A stretch of DNA of 64,000 bases from UBA11612 sp964475755 (GTDB lineage: Bacteria > Pseudomonadota > Alphaproteobacteria > Rhodospirillales > Rhodospirillaceae): positions 1 through 64,000 of the forward strand of contig CAYYXR010000004.1 in assembly GCA_964475755.1 (NCBI GenBank). Reading direction: 5' to 3'. The translations under genes and the position numbers were made by a program. Positions within the stretch are counted from its first letter, which is position 1; the number at the start of each line of letters is the position of its first letter. Shown here one piece after another: positions 16,194-25,413 of this stretch. The notes under the pieces were generated by a model. It ran no database searches and was not told where the DNA came from. It saw only the letters and a program-made list of their open reading frames with translations.

Positions 16194-17375
16194 TTAGTAC
16201 ACTTCGAATAGTCCTGCCGCGCCCATACCACCACCGACACACATGGTGATGACGACGTATTTTGTCTTGCGCCGGCGACCTTCAATGAGGGCATGGCCCA
16301 CCATGCGCGCGCCGGTCATGCCGAAGGGATGGCCAATGGCAATGGATCCGCCGTTGACGTTGAGAATGTCATTCGGAATGCCGAGTTTGTCACGGCAATA
16401 GAGCACCTGCACCGCAAAGGCCTCGTTCAACTCCCAAAGCCCAATATCGTCCATCTTCACACCGGTACGCTCCAGCAGCTTTGGAATAGCGAACACCGGG
16501 CCAATACCCATTTCGTCAGGCTCGCACCCTGCCACCGCCATACCGCGATAAGCGCCGAGCGGTTGCAGCCCGCGCTTTTCCGCTTCTTTGGCCTCCATCA
16601 CCACACATGCCGATGCGCCGTCCGAAAGCTGGCTGGCATTGCCGGCCGTGATGACGCCGCCGTCCTTCACGGGGGCAAGCATTGCCAAACCCTCAAGGGT
16701 CGTGTCGGGGCGATTACAATCGTCGTGGTCCAGTTCGACTTCCTTTTGAGATATCTCCCCAGTCTCCTTGTTTTTCACGACCATGGTTGTTTTCAACGGA
16801 ACAATCTCGTCCTTGAATTTGCCTTCACCTTGCGCCGCTGCTGTGCGCTGCTGGGATTGCAGCGAATATTCATCCTGAGCCTCACGGCTAATGTTATAGC
16901 GATTGGCCACGACTTCGGCGGTGTCGATCATCGGCATATACATGTTCGGCGAGACTGCGAGCACGGCCTGGGAAACGGCGCGATGCGTATTCTTGTGCTT
17001 CGTCTGGACCAGCGAAATGGATTCCACACCGCCCGCCGCAACCGCCGTCATGTTGTCGCAGACGATCTGCTTGGCCGCCGTGGATATTGTCATCAGCCCG
17101 GAGGAACATTGGCGGTCGAGACTCATGCCGGGCACAGAATGCGGCAGCCCTGCTGCCACGGCCGTAAGCCGCCCAATATTATAAGCCTGTGTTCCTTGCT
17201 GCGCGGCTGCGCCGATAATCACATCGTCGATTTCCGCAGGATCAAGCTTTGCCCGCGCAACCGCTTCGCGCACGCAGTGTCCACTGAGGACAGGCGCCTC
17301 TGTATCGTTAAAAGCTCCACGAAATGATTTCGCCAACGGCGTACGAGCGGTGGAAACGATGACGGCCTCGCGCAT
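16194..17375 (-). CDS. Acetyl-CoA acyltransferase (thiolase), FadA6-like
   Basis: A classical degradative thiolase that cleaves 3-ketoacyl-CoA with CoA. The 393-residue protein has the nucleophilic Cys90 in LDRQCSSGLMT, the GHP motif in IAIGHPFGMTGARM, and the second catalytic cysteine in TMCVGGGMGAAG. ATG at 17375 has AGGAG 6 bases upstream. It is the last gene of a nine-gene minus-strand operon that begins at 26658. With ipdAB and the paired dehydrogenase upstream it corresponds in position and type to fadA6 of the actinobacterial HIP-CoA pathway; that equivalence is inferred from context. It is the only thiolase in the window with a full catalytic set. Confidence 0.9.
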   Translation of the reverse strand: MREAVIVSTARTPLAKSFRGAFNDTEAPVLSGHCVREAVARAKLDPAEIDDVIIGAAAQQGTQAYNIGRLTAVAAGLPHSVPGMSLDRQCSSGLMTISTAAKQIVCDNMTAVAAGGVESISLVQTKHKNTHRAVSQAVLAVSPNMYMPMIDTAEVVANRYNISREAQDEYSLQSQQRTAAAQGEGKFKDEIVPLKTTMVVKNKETGEISQKEVELDHDDCNRPDTTLEGLAMLAPVKDGGVITAGNASQLSDGASACVVMEAKEAEKRGLQPLGAYRGMAVAGCEPDEMGIGPVFAIPKLLERTGVKMDDIGLWELNEAFAVQVLYCRDKLGIPNDILNVNGGSIAIGHPFGMTGARMVGHALIEGRRRKTKYVVITMCVGGGMGAAGLFEVY

Positions 17376-17390
17376 GTGAGTCTCCTGTAA

Positions 17391-18452
17391 TTAAGCCGCG
17401 CCTTTTTTAGCGCTGAATGTGTATTCCGCACCGATCTGCGCATTGTCGCCGAACACGAATTCTGCGGCACGATTCATATGGAAGTCGCGGTCTCCCCAGG
17501 CGCCGATCAGTGCCCAGGCGCGTTTCATCCATAGATGCAAATCGACTTCAAAGGTGTAACCCATGGCCCCATGGCATTGGATGGCGGCCTTCGAAGCGGT
17601 CATCGCCGCGTCTCCCGCAGCCACCTTGGCATGGGACACAGATGTCTCCATGTCTTCGGCCCGACTCGCGACGGCCTGCGCTGCGCGATAGACAACCGGT
17701 TGCGCAAAGGACACAGCGACCTGCGCCGACGCCAGGTGGTGTTTCACCGCCTGAAACGATCCAATCGGCTTGCCGAACTGCGTACGCTGCTGTGCATAAG
17801 CCACCGCCATATCGATCATGGTCTGGGCCAGACCTGCAAGCTGCGCGGCCGCAAACAATGCGCCGCGCTCAAATGCCAAATCCCACTGGCCTGAGTTACG
17901 AGGCTCCAACTTCGTACCGCCTGATGCGCTCACTTGAAACAAGCGGCGCAATGGGTCGATGCTGTCTTGCGCTTCAGCTTTTACATTATCTATGCTTGCG
18001 GCGGACACGCTAAGCGTGGAATCAGCATATATAAGTGTATTGGCCACGTGTGCGTCACCGACAGTTTTCGAACCCGGCATTTGGATCGCAAGCTGTCCCT
18101 CACCGCTCACAAATTCGTTCAATATCTGATTGCGTTCATCGCCCGCGGGACAAGCAGCAATCAACGGCGCAATGACCGCAGCCTGTTCCACCAAAGTTTC
18201 CGGCAAGGCCGCCGCGCCGCACGCTTCGGCAATCAGAACAAAATCGACTTCGTTAAGGCCAAGGCCGCCCATATCCTCGGGGACAAAAAATCCCAACAGA
18301 CCCAGTTGCGCGAGCTTCTGCCAGCGCGCATCATCTCGCCGCGTTTCGGTTTCCAGCAACTTGCGCAGACGTTCGGGCGCGCATTCTCCTTTCAGAAACC
18401 CCTTAACGGTATCCTGAAAATCAAGTTGGTCCTGGGAAAAGCGAAAATCCAT
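17391..18452 (-). CDS. Acyl-CoA dehydrogenase, short partner subunit
   Basis: A 353-residue acyl-CoA dehydrogenase-fold protein beginning MDFRFSQDQLDFQDTVKGFL. It is shorter than its neighbour (387) and lacks the G-T-N-E-I-Q type segment near the C-terminus; the corresponding stretch reads ALIGAWGDRDFHMNRA. It keeps HGAMGYTFEVDLHLW. Adjacent short and full-length dehydrogenase genes are the signature of the alpha2beta2 heteromeric steroid acyl-CoA dehydrogenases (ChsE1/ChsE2, FadE31/32/33 types), where only one subunit supplies complete FAD and catalytic residues. AAGGAATC precedes the start. It lies 11 bases after the partner gene and 15 bases before the thiolase. Confidence 0.87.
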   Translation of the reverse strand: MDFRFSQDQLDFQDTVKGFLKGECAPERLRKLLETETRRDDARWQKLAQLGLLGFFVPEDMGGLGLNEVDFVLIAEACGAAALPETLVEQAAVIAPLIAACPAGDERNQILNEFVSGEGQLAIQMPGSKTVGDAHVANTLIYADSTLSVSAASIDNVKAEAQDSIDPLRRLFQVSASGGTKLEPRNSGQWDLAFERGALFAAAQLAGLAQTMIDMAVAYAQQRTQFGKPIGSFQAVKHHLASAQVAVSFAQPVVYRAAQAVASRAEDMETSVSHAKVAAGDAAMTASKAAIQCHGAMGYTFEVDLHLWMKRAWALIGAWGDRDFHMNRAAEFVFGDNAQIGAEYTFSAKKGAA

Positions 18453-18463
18453 GGCGCGATTCC

Positions 18464-19627
18464 TTACCGGGGCAAGCCGAGCAGGCGTTCAGCGATCACA
18501 TTGCGCTGAATCTCGTTGGTCCCCGCATAAATAGGTCCGGCCAGCGAGAACAAGAAGCCACCGAGCCAATCCCCCACTGCACGGGCGCTTTGCGTCTCGC
18601 GCATAAGTTCTGCTTCCACACCAAGAATGTCCATGGCGGTTTCGTGCATGGACAGATCCAATTCAGACCAGAAGATTTTGTTGAGACTGGCTTCGACCCC
18701 AATGGACCCGCCGGCGATCAGGCGGCTCGCGGTCATATATGTATTTAGACAGTAGGCCTCGGCGTCCATCCAAGCCTTCAATACTTTATCTCGGGTTGCC
18801 GGGCTCACTTTGTCTTTGTGTGCATTATAAAGCGCGACAAGCCTGCGCGCCGTTTCCTGAAAGCGCGCCGGACTGCGCAGCATCAGGCCGCGCTCAAAAC
18901 CCGCCGTGGACATGGCCACACCCCAGCCACCGCCTTCTTCACCAAGAAGGTTCTCCGCGGGCACGCGTACATTATCGAAGAAAATTTCCGCAAATCCCGT
19001 ACGTCCATCAAGCTGCGGAATAGGGCGTACAGTTACGCCGGGCGTGGATAGTGGCAACAGAATAAATGAAAGCCCTTTGTGACGCTGCGAGTCCGGATCG
19101 GTTCTGAATAACCCGAAACACCAGTCAGCAAAGGCCGCGCGCGTTGACCACGTTTTTTGCCCATTGATCACATAGTGATCACCGTCACGAATGGCCTTGG
19201 TGCGGATGGCCGCCATATCGCTGCCTGCGCCCGGCTCCGACCAACCTTGCGCCCAGATATCCTCGCCGGACGCCATGCGCGGCAGAAATTTGGCCCTCTG
19301 TTCGGCGGTGCCATATTCCATGAGCGTCGGCCCGAGCAGAAAGATGCCGTTTTGATTGACCCGCGTCGGTGCGCCCGCCCGGTAATATTCTTCTTCAAAA
19401 ATAAGCCACTCGATGAGATTGGCGCCGCGCCCGCCCAACTCTTCCGGCCACGTCACCATGGACCACCGACCGTCATTGAGCGTGCTTTCCCAGGTGCGGT
19501 GCTCTTCAAAGCCTTCGCGCGTATCCATGGATTTGAGCGGCTCCTTCGGCACGTGCGCATCCATCCACGCCCGAACCTCGGCGCGCAGGGCCTGCTCTTT
19601 TTCGGTGAACGCCAAATCCATGGTCAT
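18464..19627 (-). CDS. Acyl-CoA dehydrogenase, full-length partner subunit
   Basis: A 387-residue FAD-dependent acyl-CoA dehydrogenase that oxidises an acyl-CoA to the enoyl-CoA and reduces ETF. It has the FAD/substrate stretch GWSEPGAGSDMAAIRTKA and the C-terminal IYAGTNEIQRN motif, with FERG in the middle domain. Its start overlaps the stop of the upstream hydratase gene by 4 bases. Together with the 353-residue protein just downstream it probably forms a heterotetramer, as in steroid-degrading actinobacteria. The bulky or cyclic substrate is inferred from this pairing and from ipdAB in the same operon. Confidence 0.9.
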   Translation of the reverse strand: MTMDLAFTEKEQALRAEVRAWMDAHVPKEPLKSMDTREGFEEHRTWESTLNDGRWSMVTWPEELGGRGANLIEWLIFEEEYYRAGAPTRVNQNGIFLLGPTLMEYGTAEQRAKFLPRMASGEDIWAQGWSEPGAGSDMAAIRTKAIRDGDHYVINGQKTWSTRAAFADWCFGLFRTDPDSQRHKGLSFILLPLSTPGVTVRPIPQLDGRTGFAEIFFDNVRVPAENLLGEEGGGWGVAMSTAGFERGLMLRSPARFQETARRLVALYNAHKDKVSPATRDKVLKAWMDAEAYCLNTYMTASRLIAGGSIGVEASLNKIFWSELDLSMHETAMDILGVEAELMRETQSARAVGDWLGGFLFSLAGPIYAGTNEIQRNVIAERLLGLPR

Positions 19628-20379
19628 GACTTGAAGTCGGCTGCCTTCTTATCTTGGACAAAGACATCGCGGGACTTCTGAGAGTCCGGGTGCATATACA
19701 TCTCAAGTGTAAAGCCCTGCTCGAAACGATAATCGGTGTCCACGTCCCGGCCCTCAATGCCGTTCAACGCTTCCTTGGCTAGCACCAGCGCCTTGCGGGA
19801 CTTAGACGCAATGACAGCCGCAAAGGCGCGCGCTTCTTCCAATAACTTGTCCTTTGGCACCACCTTCTCGATAGCGCCGAGGCGATGCGCTTCCTGGGCC
19901 GACAAATTACTACCGGTAAAGAAAAGCGCGCGCACCTTGTGCAATGGAATCATGCGCGAGAGGTGCGAAGCGCCGCCCATGGCGCCCCGATCGATTTCGG
20001 AAAGAGCAAAAAAAGCGTCATCCGCCGCAATAATCACATCGCTGGCGCCCGTTACGCCGACACCGCCGCCGATAATGAAATTGTGAACCGCTGTAACCAC
20101 GGGCACCTCACACTCGCGAACGGCCTTAAAAGTAAGAAAGTTGCCTCGGTTCAGTTCGGTGATCCGCTCGGGGTGCTTTTGCATTTCCTTGATATCCACA
20201 CCCGCGCAGAAACCCTTTCCTTCCGCCCTAATGATTACGCACCGCACATCCGGATTCACGCCTGTTTCGGCAATAACCTTCGGGAATTCATTCCATGCCG
20301 CCGTATCCAGAGCGTTTACCGGCGGATGATTGATGACAATTTCGCCAATGCCGTCGCTGATGTTCACTTCAAAAGGCAT
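19624..20379 (-). CDS. Enoyl-CoA hydratase family protein, EchA20-like
   Basis: A 251-residue crotonase-fold protein. The oxyanion-hole segments are GKGFCAGVDIKEM (about 56-68) and HNFIIGGGVGVTGASDVIIA (about 99-118); ALSEIDRGAMGGASHLSRM follows. The last segment, with Gly and Ala where hydratases often have the second acid, resembles EchA20, a ring-opening hydrolase of the steroid C/D-ring pathway rather than a simple hydratase. That reading rests on context with ipdAB and an ipdC-like gene next door and is an inference. AAGGAATC lies upstream of the ATG at 20379. Confidence 0.85.
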   Translation of the reverse strand: MPFEVNISDGIGEIVINHPPVNALDTAAWNEFPKVIAETGVNPDVRCVIIRAEGKGFCAGVDIKEMQKHPERITELNRGNFLTFKAVRECEVPVVTAVHNFIIGGGVGVTGASDVIIAADDAFFALSEIDRGAMGGASHLSRMIPLHKVRALFFTGSNLSAQEAHRLGAIEKVVPKDKLLEEARAFAAVIASKSRKALVLAKEALNGIEGRDVDTDYRFEQGFTLEMYMHPDSQKSRDVFVQDKKAADFKS

Positions 20380-20390
20380 GCTTCGATTCC

Positions 20391-21455
20391 TTAGTTAGAT
20401 TTGGCGCCGAGCGCTGCGAGTCGTTCTTCCGCTTGAGCAATAATACCGTCAATCAGGTCCTTACACGACGGCAAGTCGTCGATCAGTCCCGCCACCTGAC
20501 CGCTGGGCAGCACGCCTTCCGCCGGACGCCCTTCAACAACGGAGCGCTGGATAAGCACAGGCGCATTCGCCGCCATAAGCGTTTGACCAAGTGTCATGCC
20601 GCTGGACCGTGCCATGGCAATCGCCGACTTCATAAGCCCGAGGAAAGAAAGGCCGGTGAGTCTCCTAAACGCCAGCCCGTTCCACATCCCCAGCCAAATC
20701 AGACCGAGCGGACCTGTTTCCTCCAATCGGCGAAGCACGTCGTTTAGGATCATGCGTTGCGGCAAGCCGTCGAGTTTTTTCGAAACAATGATTTCATCAA
20801 CGTCGGACGACAAGTAACGATCCAGTGTCGCGCGGGGGACCGGGCTGTCCGAGGTTAGAAGAAAGCGCGTTCCCATGGCGATGCCTACCGCACCGAATGA
20901 CAGTGCCGCGACAAGGCCGCGGCCATCGCGGAACCCGCCCGCCGCAACAACGGGAACCTTCACAGCATCTAAAACTTGAGGCAGCAGCAAGGATGTGGGC
21001 ACGGAGCCGGTATGCCCGCCGCCTTCATTGCCCTGTATGACAATGATATCCGCGCCGAGATCAGCGGCCTTCACCGCGTGCTTCACCGCCCCGACAGTAG
21101 GAATGCAGATCACGCCCGCGTCCTTCAAGCTTTGGATCATCTTTTTGCTGGGTCCGCGGCCATAGCTCACGGCCTTCACGCCGTGCTTCAGCACCAGTTC
21201 CGTCACTTGATCTGCACCGGGCAGGTACATGTGGAAGTTCAAGCCGAACGGCTTGTCGGTCAAACTTTTGGTCTTGAGGATTGCGGCTTCTATTTCGTTC
21301 GGTGGAATTGTCGCGCCTGCGATAAACCCAAACCCACCTGCATTGGCCGTAGCCGCCACAAGCTCGGGCGTCGCAATCCATCCCATTGCGGTCTGGATGA
21401 CGGGAACGCGGCAACCAAGCCGCTCCTGCAGAACAGTGTGAAGCGCGGAATGCAT
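20391..21455 (-). CDS. Nitronate monooxygenase-fold FMN protein, IpdC-like
   Basis: A 354-residue TIM-barrel flavoprotein of the 2-nitropropane dioxygenase family. Typical features are an N-terminal PVIQTAMGWIATPELVAA, IVIQGNEGGGHTGS (about residues 137-150) and the phosphate-binding VVAAGGFRDGRGLVAAL. Annotation pipelines call these nitronate monooxygenases, but the family also contains IpdC, an FMN-dependent enzyme on 5-hydroxy-HIC-CoA in the steroid pathway. Position between ipdB and an echA20-like gene favours the IpdC role. The start is the ATG at 21455 with GAAGAG upstream. Confidence 0.83.
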   Translation of the reverse strand: MHSALHTVLQERLGCRVPVIQTAMGWIATPELVAATANAGGFGFIAGATIPPNEIEAAILKTKSLTDKPFGLNFHMYLPGADQVTELVLKHGVKAVSYGRGPSKKMIQSLKDAGVICIPTVGAVKHAVKAADLGADIIVIQGNEGGGHTGSVPTSLLLPQVLDAVKVPVVAAGGFRDGRGLVAALSFGAVGIAMGTRFLLTSDSPVPRATLDRYLSSDVDEIIVSKKLDGLPQRMILNDVLRRLEETGPLGLIWLGMWNGLAFRRLTGLSFLGLMKSAIAMARSSGMTLGQTLMAANAPVLIQRSVVEGRPAEGVLPSGQVAGLIDDLPSCKDLIDGIIAQAEERLAALGAKSN

Positions 21456-21502
21456 GCGTGGCTCTTCGCTAGAGACTCGTTTTGGCGCGCAAGGCCGTTT
21501 GG

Positions 21503-22324
21503 CTATCCATTGGCCCGCTTCCTCGCATCGCCGGGCGGGTCGTCCTTAAACGTCATCGCCCGCATGTTGTGCGGATCGATAACCTCGCGGATCAATCGCA
21601 ATTGCTCTTCTGTCGGCGCGGGCGTTTCCACGCACGTGTCCTTGCCTTCCAGCGCAAACCCGGTGTTTTCCTGGACCTGCTCAAAGGTGATGCCGGGGTG
21701 CAAAGATAAGACACGGATGGCTTTGTCGGTCCCACCAAAGTCCATCACCGCAAGGTTGGACACGATAATGCGCAGGTCCACGGTATCCCCGCGCCGGCCA
21801 TCCTTAAAACGCGCCGGGTTATAACCTGCACCGGCCACCATATCGACTTCGCCTTCGACAAACGTGCGTTTGTCGTGGCTCGGCGCCCACATGCTATTGG
21901 CATGGCTCACCGTATTCCCAGGAAAACCGCGCACGCCGAGCAGCGCCGCTTTTGGTTTATTCGCCTTGCCGATAAAGCTGATATTCGTTTGACCAAAGCG
22001 ATCGATCTGCGATGGGCCGGTCATGGCGTGGCGTTTGCCCCGATACACAAGGTCAAACACCTTTGAATACGGCATCCATCCGCAAACCTTCGGTTGGCAG
22101 CCCTTGCGCGGGCCGACCGGCACAGGCTCGGAGACCAAAAAAGCCTCACCGTCGGTCAGCAACAGGTCCGGATTGATGGTGAGCTTGGCCAAGGCCGCCG
22201 CGATGCGCGGCACCGGGCCAAAACCGTTCGCGAAAACTTCGCCGTCGTTGCGCCACGCTTCGGCGGCGGCGGTGATGCAAATTTCAGCGAGGGTATAATC
22301 GGTGGCGGGGGTGTTGTTCGTCAT
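21503..22324 (-). CDS. ipdB: IpdB-like CoA-transferase-fold subunit
   Basis: A 273-residue subunit of a class I CoA-transferase fold. Recognisable segments are EVFANGFGPVPRIAA, LLTDGEAFLVSEP and GPSQIDRFGQTNISFIG. It matches the beta subunit of IpdAB, the hydrolase that opens the last steroid ring (COCHEA-CoA) in actinobacteria and some proteobacteria; IpdAB does not transfer CoA. The start is set at the ATG 22324: AGGAGG lies 5 bases upstream and overlaps the ipdA stop, whereas the GTG 6 bases earlier would sit on the Shine-Dalgarno itself. Coupling to ipdA is therefore tight. Confidence 0.88.
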   Translation of the reverse strand: MTNNTPATDYTLAEICITAAAEAWRNDGEVFANGFGPVPRIAAALAKLTINPDLLLTDGEAFLVSEPVPVGPRKGCQPKVCGWMPYSKVFDLVYRGKRHAMTGPSQIDRFGQTNISFIGKANKPKAALLGVRGFPGNTVSHANSMWAPSHDKRTFVEGEVDMVAGAGYNPARFKDGRRGDTVDLRIIVSNLAVMDFGGTDKAIRVLSLHPGITFEQVQENTGFALEGKDTCVETPAPTEEQLRLIREVIDPHNMRAMTFKDDPPGDARKRANG

Positions 22325-22333
22325 GGCCACCTC

Positions 22334-23218
22334 CTAAAACACCGGCAGGGGCAGAGCGCGAATATGCGCTGCACCGCCCACCGCTTCGACGTACGCTTCG
22401 TGCGTGTCCTTGGTGAGATACGTATCTTTGTACGCACCCCACTCTCCCGCTTTGCATTGCTTCCCGTAGGCACTGATGTGCTTCACATCGATTCCGTAAT
22501 CCGGCCCGCAGGACGTCGGGTGCGCACCCAGCGGCGCTTCGGCAACGCCATTGATCACGCTGCGCTCGATCGGCATCAATCGAGCTTTCATGTGATCGTT
22601 GAAGGCGCTTGTATCGACGATCTTTTCGCACGTGGCAAAGCTCTTCTTCGCGGCGCGACAGAACATGTCGTCAAAGAACGGATCAGGCCCGAGAATAGCC
22701 GTATGTCCGTGCGCATCGGCCTCGTTGACGTGAATGATTGCCACATCGAGGTTGAGCGCGGGCATCGCCATCAGAAGTTCGCCGTCCTCATAAGGTGAAC
22801 GGACCGTTTTAATCCAGGGATTGAGCGTTTCGACATCCGTACCGATTCCGGCGCGTGTCGGCAAAAACGGTAGTCCCATCGCCGCGGCCCGAAGCCCCCA
22901 TTGGAGCATACCCTCGTCGATCTCGCGGAACTCAAAAGCACCCGACTGGCGCGCTTGACGGAACGCCTGATCCATAGGGATCGCATCGTGGGAGACAAAA
23001 CCGTACACCAGGGTTTTGATTTTTCCCGCCGACGCCAACAGGCTGACATCCATGCCGCCATAGGCCACGACGGTCAGGTCTTTTACCGGACTTCGGAGCA
23101 ATTCGCGCACCACCGCCATGGGTTTGCGCCGCCCGCCCCAACCACCGATCCCGATGGTCATGCCGTCCTTTATCTGCGCAGCAATTTGCGCAACGGTTGT
23201 GACTTTATTTGTACTCAC
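22334..23218 (-). CDS. ipdA: IpdA-like CoA-transferase-fold subunit
   Basis: A 294-residue alpha subunit of the IpdAB-type complex, beginning MSTNKVTTVAQIAAQIKDGM and carrying the diagnostic GIGGWGGRRKPMAVVREL (about residues 22-39). Further landmarks are AYGGMDVSLLASAGKI and the long LPFLPTRAGIGTDVETLNPW. IpdAB hydrolyses the carbon-carbon bond of the last steroid ring in the HIP-CoA pathway. The start codon is GTG with GAAGGGG upstream. It is separated from the upstream fadB-like gene by 86 bases without another gene, so an internal promoter is possible. Confidence 0.88.
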   Translation of the reverse strand: MSTNKVTTVAQIAAQIKDGMTIGIGGWGGRRKPMAVVRELLRSPVKDLTVVAYGGMDVSLLASAGKIKTLVYGFVSHDAIPMDQAFRQARQSGAFEFREIDEGMLQWGLRAAAMGLPFLPTRAGIGTDVETLNPWIKTVRSPYEDGELLMAMPALNLDVAIIHVNEADAHGHTAILGPDPFFDDMFCRAAKKSFATCEKIVDTSAFNDHMKARLMPIERSVINGVAEAPLGAHPTSCGPDYGIDVKHISAYGKQCKAGEWGAYKDTYLTKDTHEAYVEAVGGAAHIRALPLPVF

Positions 23219-23304
23219 GGCCCCTTCTTTCTTTTATTTGCGTACTCATACGCCATTTTATTTACGTGGTGGTCAACCCTCAAACTGCGAAAAAATGGGT
23301 CGGC

Positions 23305-25413
23305 TCAGCCTCGCACTCCGCGATCCAAATCGGCAAATGTTCGGCCCGATTCGGCCAATTCTTTCAAGAGCGGTGCGGGCTCCCAATTCACATCGTGTTT
23401 GGCTCTAAGCGCAGATATATCTTTGTAAACTTTCTCTAATCCAACCGTATCCGCCCAGAACATCGGCCCGCCCTTTGTCGCCGGAAAGCCCATGCCGTGG
23501 ATGTAGCACAGGTCGATATCGCTCGCCCGTTCGACAACACCTTCCTCGAGGATGCGCGCGCCTTCATTGACCAGGGCGTACATACACCGCGCAACAATTT
23601 CTTCGTCGGGGACCTGCCGGCGATCTAGGCCAAGTCTCTTTGACTCCGCAGCAATCAACGCCTCAACCTCAGGGTCAGGCTCTCCCGTGCGTGCACCGTC
23701 GGGATACTTATACCAGCCGGCCCCGACCTTGCTGCCAAGCCGCTTGTTTTCCACCAGCAGATCCGCCAAGCGCGAATAGCGCATGTGCCCTGGCCACGTC
23801 TTCAGCTGGTCCTGTCGCACATCGTAGGCGACATCCTGGCCCGCCATATCGAGCATGGCACACGGCCCCATGGCAAATCCGAACCCGGTCACCGCCCGGT
23901 CGATATCCTGCGGCAGCGCGCCTTCTTCCATCATGAAATCCGCCTGGCGCAGATACGGATACAACAGCCGGTTGGCGCAAAATCCGAAACCAACACCAAC
24001 CACGACAGCAACCTTGCCGATTTTGCGGCCAAGACTCGTGGCCGTGGCCAGCACGCCCGGCGCCGTTGCATCGCCGCGCACGACTTCCAAAAGCTTCATG
24101 ACATTCGCAGGGCTGAAAAAATGCATGCCCAACACATCCTGCGGCCGGGACGTGGACTTCGCGATGGTGTTCACGTCCAGAGCGGATGTGTTGGTCGCAA
24201 GAATCGCACCCTGTTTGGCGATTTTGTCCAGCTCCGCGAACACACTCACCTTCACATCCATGCGTTCGAACACGGCCTCGACGATTAAGTCGGCGTCCGC
24301 CAAGTCCGACAAATTTGTGGACCCTTGAATGCGGCTGATTTTTTCTTCCGCGCTTTCAGGGCCGGCCCCACTCTTTGCAGCCGCCTTCTCGTAAATACCG
24401 CGAATGCGTTTCAAGCCACGTTCGAGACCGGCGGCATCCTTTTCCACGATGGCCACCCGAAAACCGCCATTGGCAAATGCCATGGCGATCCCGCTGCCCA
24501 TCGTGCCCGCACCGATGACGCCGATTTTCTTGATATCCCGTTGCGGCGTCTTTTTATCCACACCTTTGATATTGGTCGCCGTCCGCTCGGCAAAAAACAG
24601 ATGGCGCAACGCTTTTGACGTCGTGGAGTTCATGAGCCTGACGAAGATATTGCGCTCTTCCGCAAGCGCGTCGTCAAAGGACATGCGTGCGGCATTCGAA
24701 AGAGATTCCAGCGCGCCGGCGCTTGCTTCCGCATGAGGACTTCGCCGACCAACGGCGTTACTGGCTTCAGAAATAACGCTTTCACCAACCTCCGGCATGG
24801 GTAATTTGGATGTTTGGCGTAACGTGCCCTTTTCAGCCAGCGACAGCGCAAATGTTTTCGCGTCGTCCAACAAATCGTCCGATGCGACGTGATCCGCCAG
24901 ACCCAGGTCTTTTGCCGTTGCTCCACTGACAGGCTTACCTGTCGCCATCATGCGCGCCGCATCCGCCGCACCGATCAGTCGAGGCAACCGCACCGTTCCG
25001 CCGCCACCAGGGATGACGCCGAGCGTAACTTCAGGCAATCCGAGTTTTGCGCCCGAATCCACCACACGCGCATGACATGCCAGGGCAAGCTCCAGTCCGC
25101 CGCCAAGCGCGACGCCGCGAATAGCCGCAACGACAGGAACTGACGAGTCTTCGATCCACTGATGAATATCGTTTGGGTCGGCAACATTAGGATCTAAACC
25201 GTTGTCGAATTCATTAATGTCTGCACCCGCAGAAAAAACTTTGCCCGCACCGATCAGCACCGCCGCACGTGCACCGCTTGCGGCCAATTCTTTGAGCGCC
25301 GCCGTCATATCCCGGCGCACATCCCTGCTCAGGCTGTTCACCGGCGGATTGTCGAGGGTGAGAACGCCGACGTCGTCTTGTTTCTCGAAACGTACTGTTA
25401 AAGAAGCATTCAT
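23305..25413 (-). CDS. Bifunctional enoyl-CoA hydratase / 3-hydroxyacyl-CoA dehydrogenase
   Basis: A 702-residue FadB/FadJ-type fusion that hydrates enoyl-CoA and oxidises the resulting 3-hydroxyacyl-CoA with NAD. The N-terminal crotonase domain (about 1-190) has AGKVFSAGADINEFD and RGVALGGGLELALACHARV; the NAD-binding domain starts near residue 295 with KIGVIGAGTMGSGIAMAFA, and the C-terminal dehydrogenase domain contains GMHFFSPANVMKLLEVVRG. The ATG at 25413 follows the stop of the ACAD10/11-like gene with no gap. Length and domain order fit peroxisomal-type or FadJ-type enzymes. Confidence 0.93.
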   Translation of the reverse strand: MNASLTVRFEKQDDVGVLTLDNPPVNSLSRDVRRDMTAALKELAASGARAAVLIGAGKVFSAGADINEFDNGLDPNVADPNDIHQWIEDSSVPVVAAIRGVALGGGLELALACHARVVDSGAKLGLPEVTLGVIPGGGGTVRLPRLIGAADAARMMATGKPVSGATAKDLGLADHVASDDLLDDAKTFALSLAEKGTLRQTSKLPMPEVGESVISEASNAVGRRSPHAEASAGALESLSNAARMSFDDALAEERNIFVRLMNSTTSKALRHLFFAERTATNIKGVDKKTPQRDIKKIGVIGAGTMGSGIAMAFANGGFRVAIVEKDAAGLERGLKRIRGIYEKAAAKSGAGPESAEEKISRIQGSTNLSDLADADLIVEAVFERMDVKVSVFAELDKIAKQGAILATNTSALDVNTIAKSTSRPQDVLGMHFFSPANVMKLLEVVRGDATAPGVLATATSLGRKIGKVAVVVGVGFGFCANRLLYPYLRQADFMMEEGALPQDIDRAVTGFGFAMGPCAMLDMAGQDVAYDVRQDQLKTWPGHMRYSRLADLLVENKRLGSKVGAGWYKYPDGARTGEPDPEVEALIAAESKRLGLDRRQVPDEEIVARCMYALVNEGARILEEGVVERASDIDLCYIHGMGFPATKGGPMFWADTVGLEKVYKDISALRAKHDVNWEPAPLLKELAESGRTFADLDRGVRG

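Noticed and set aside
16293..17327. Long plus-strand ORF opposite the thiolase gene (also 28762-29919, 32888-34078, 53132-54208, 60049-61596)
   Set aside because: Composition is rich in His, Arg and Cys with no family pattern. These are antisense shadows of high-GC genes with clear homology.
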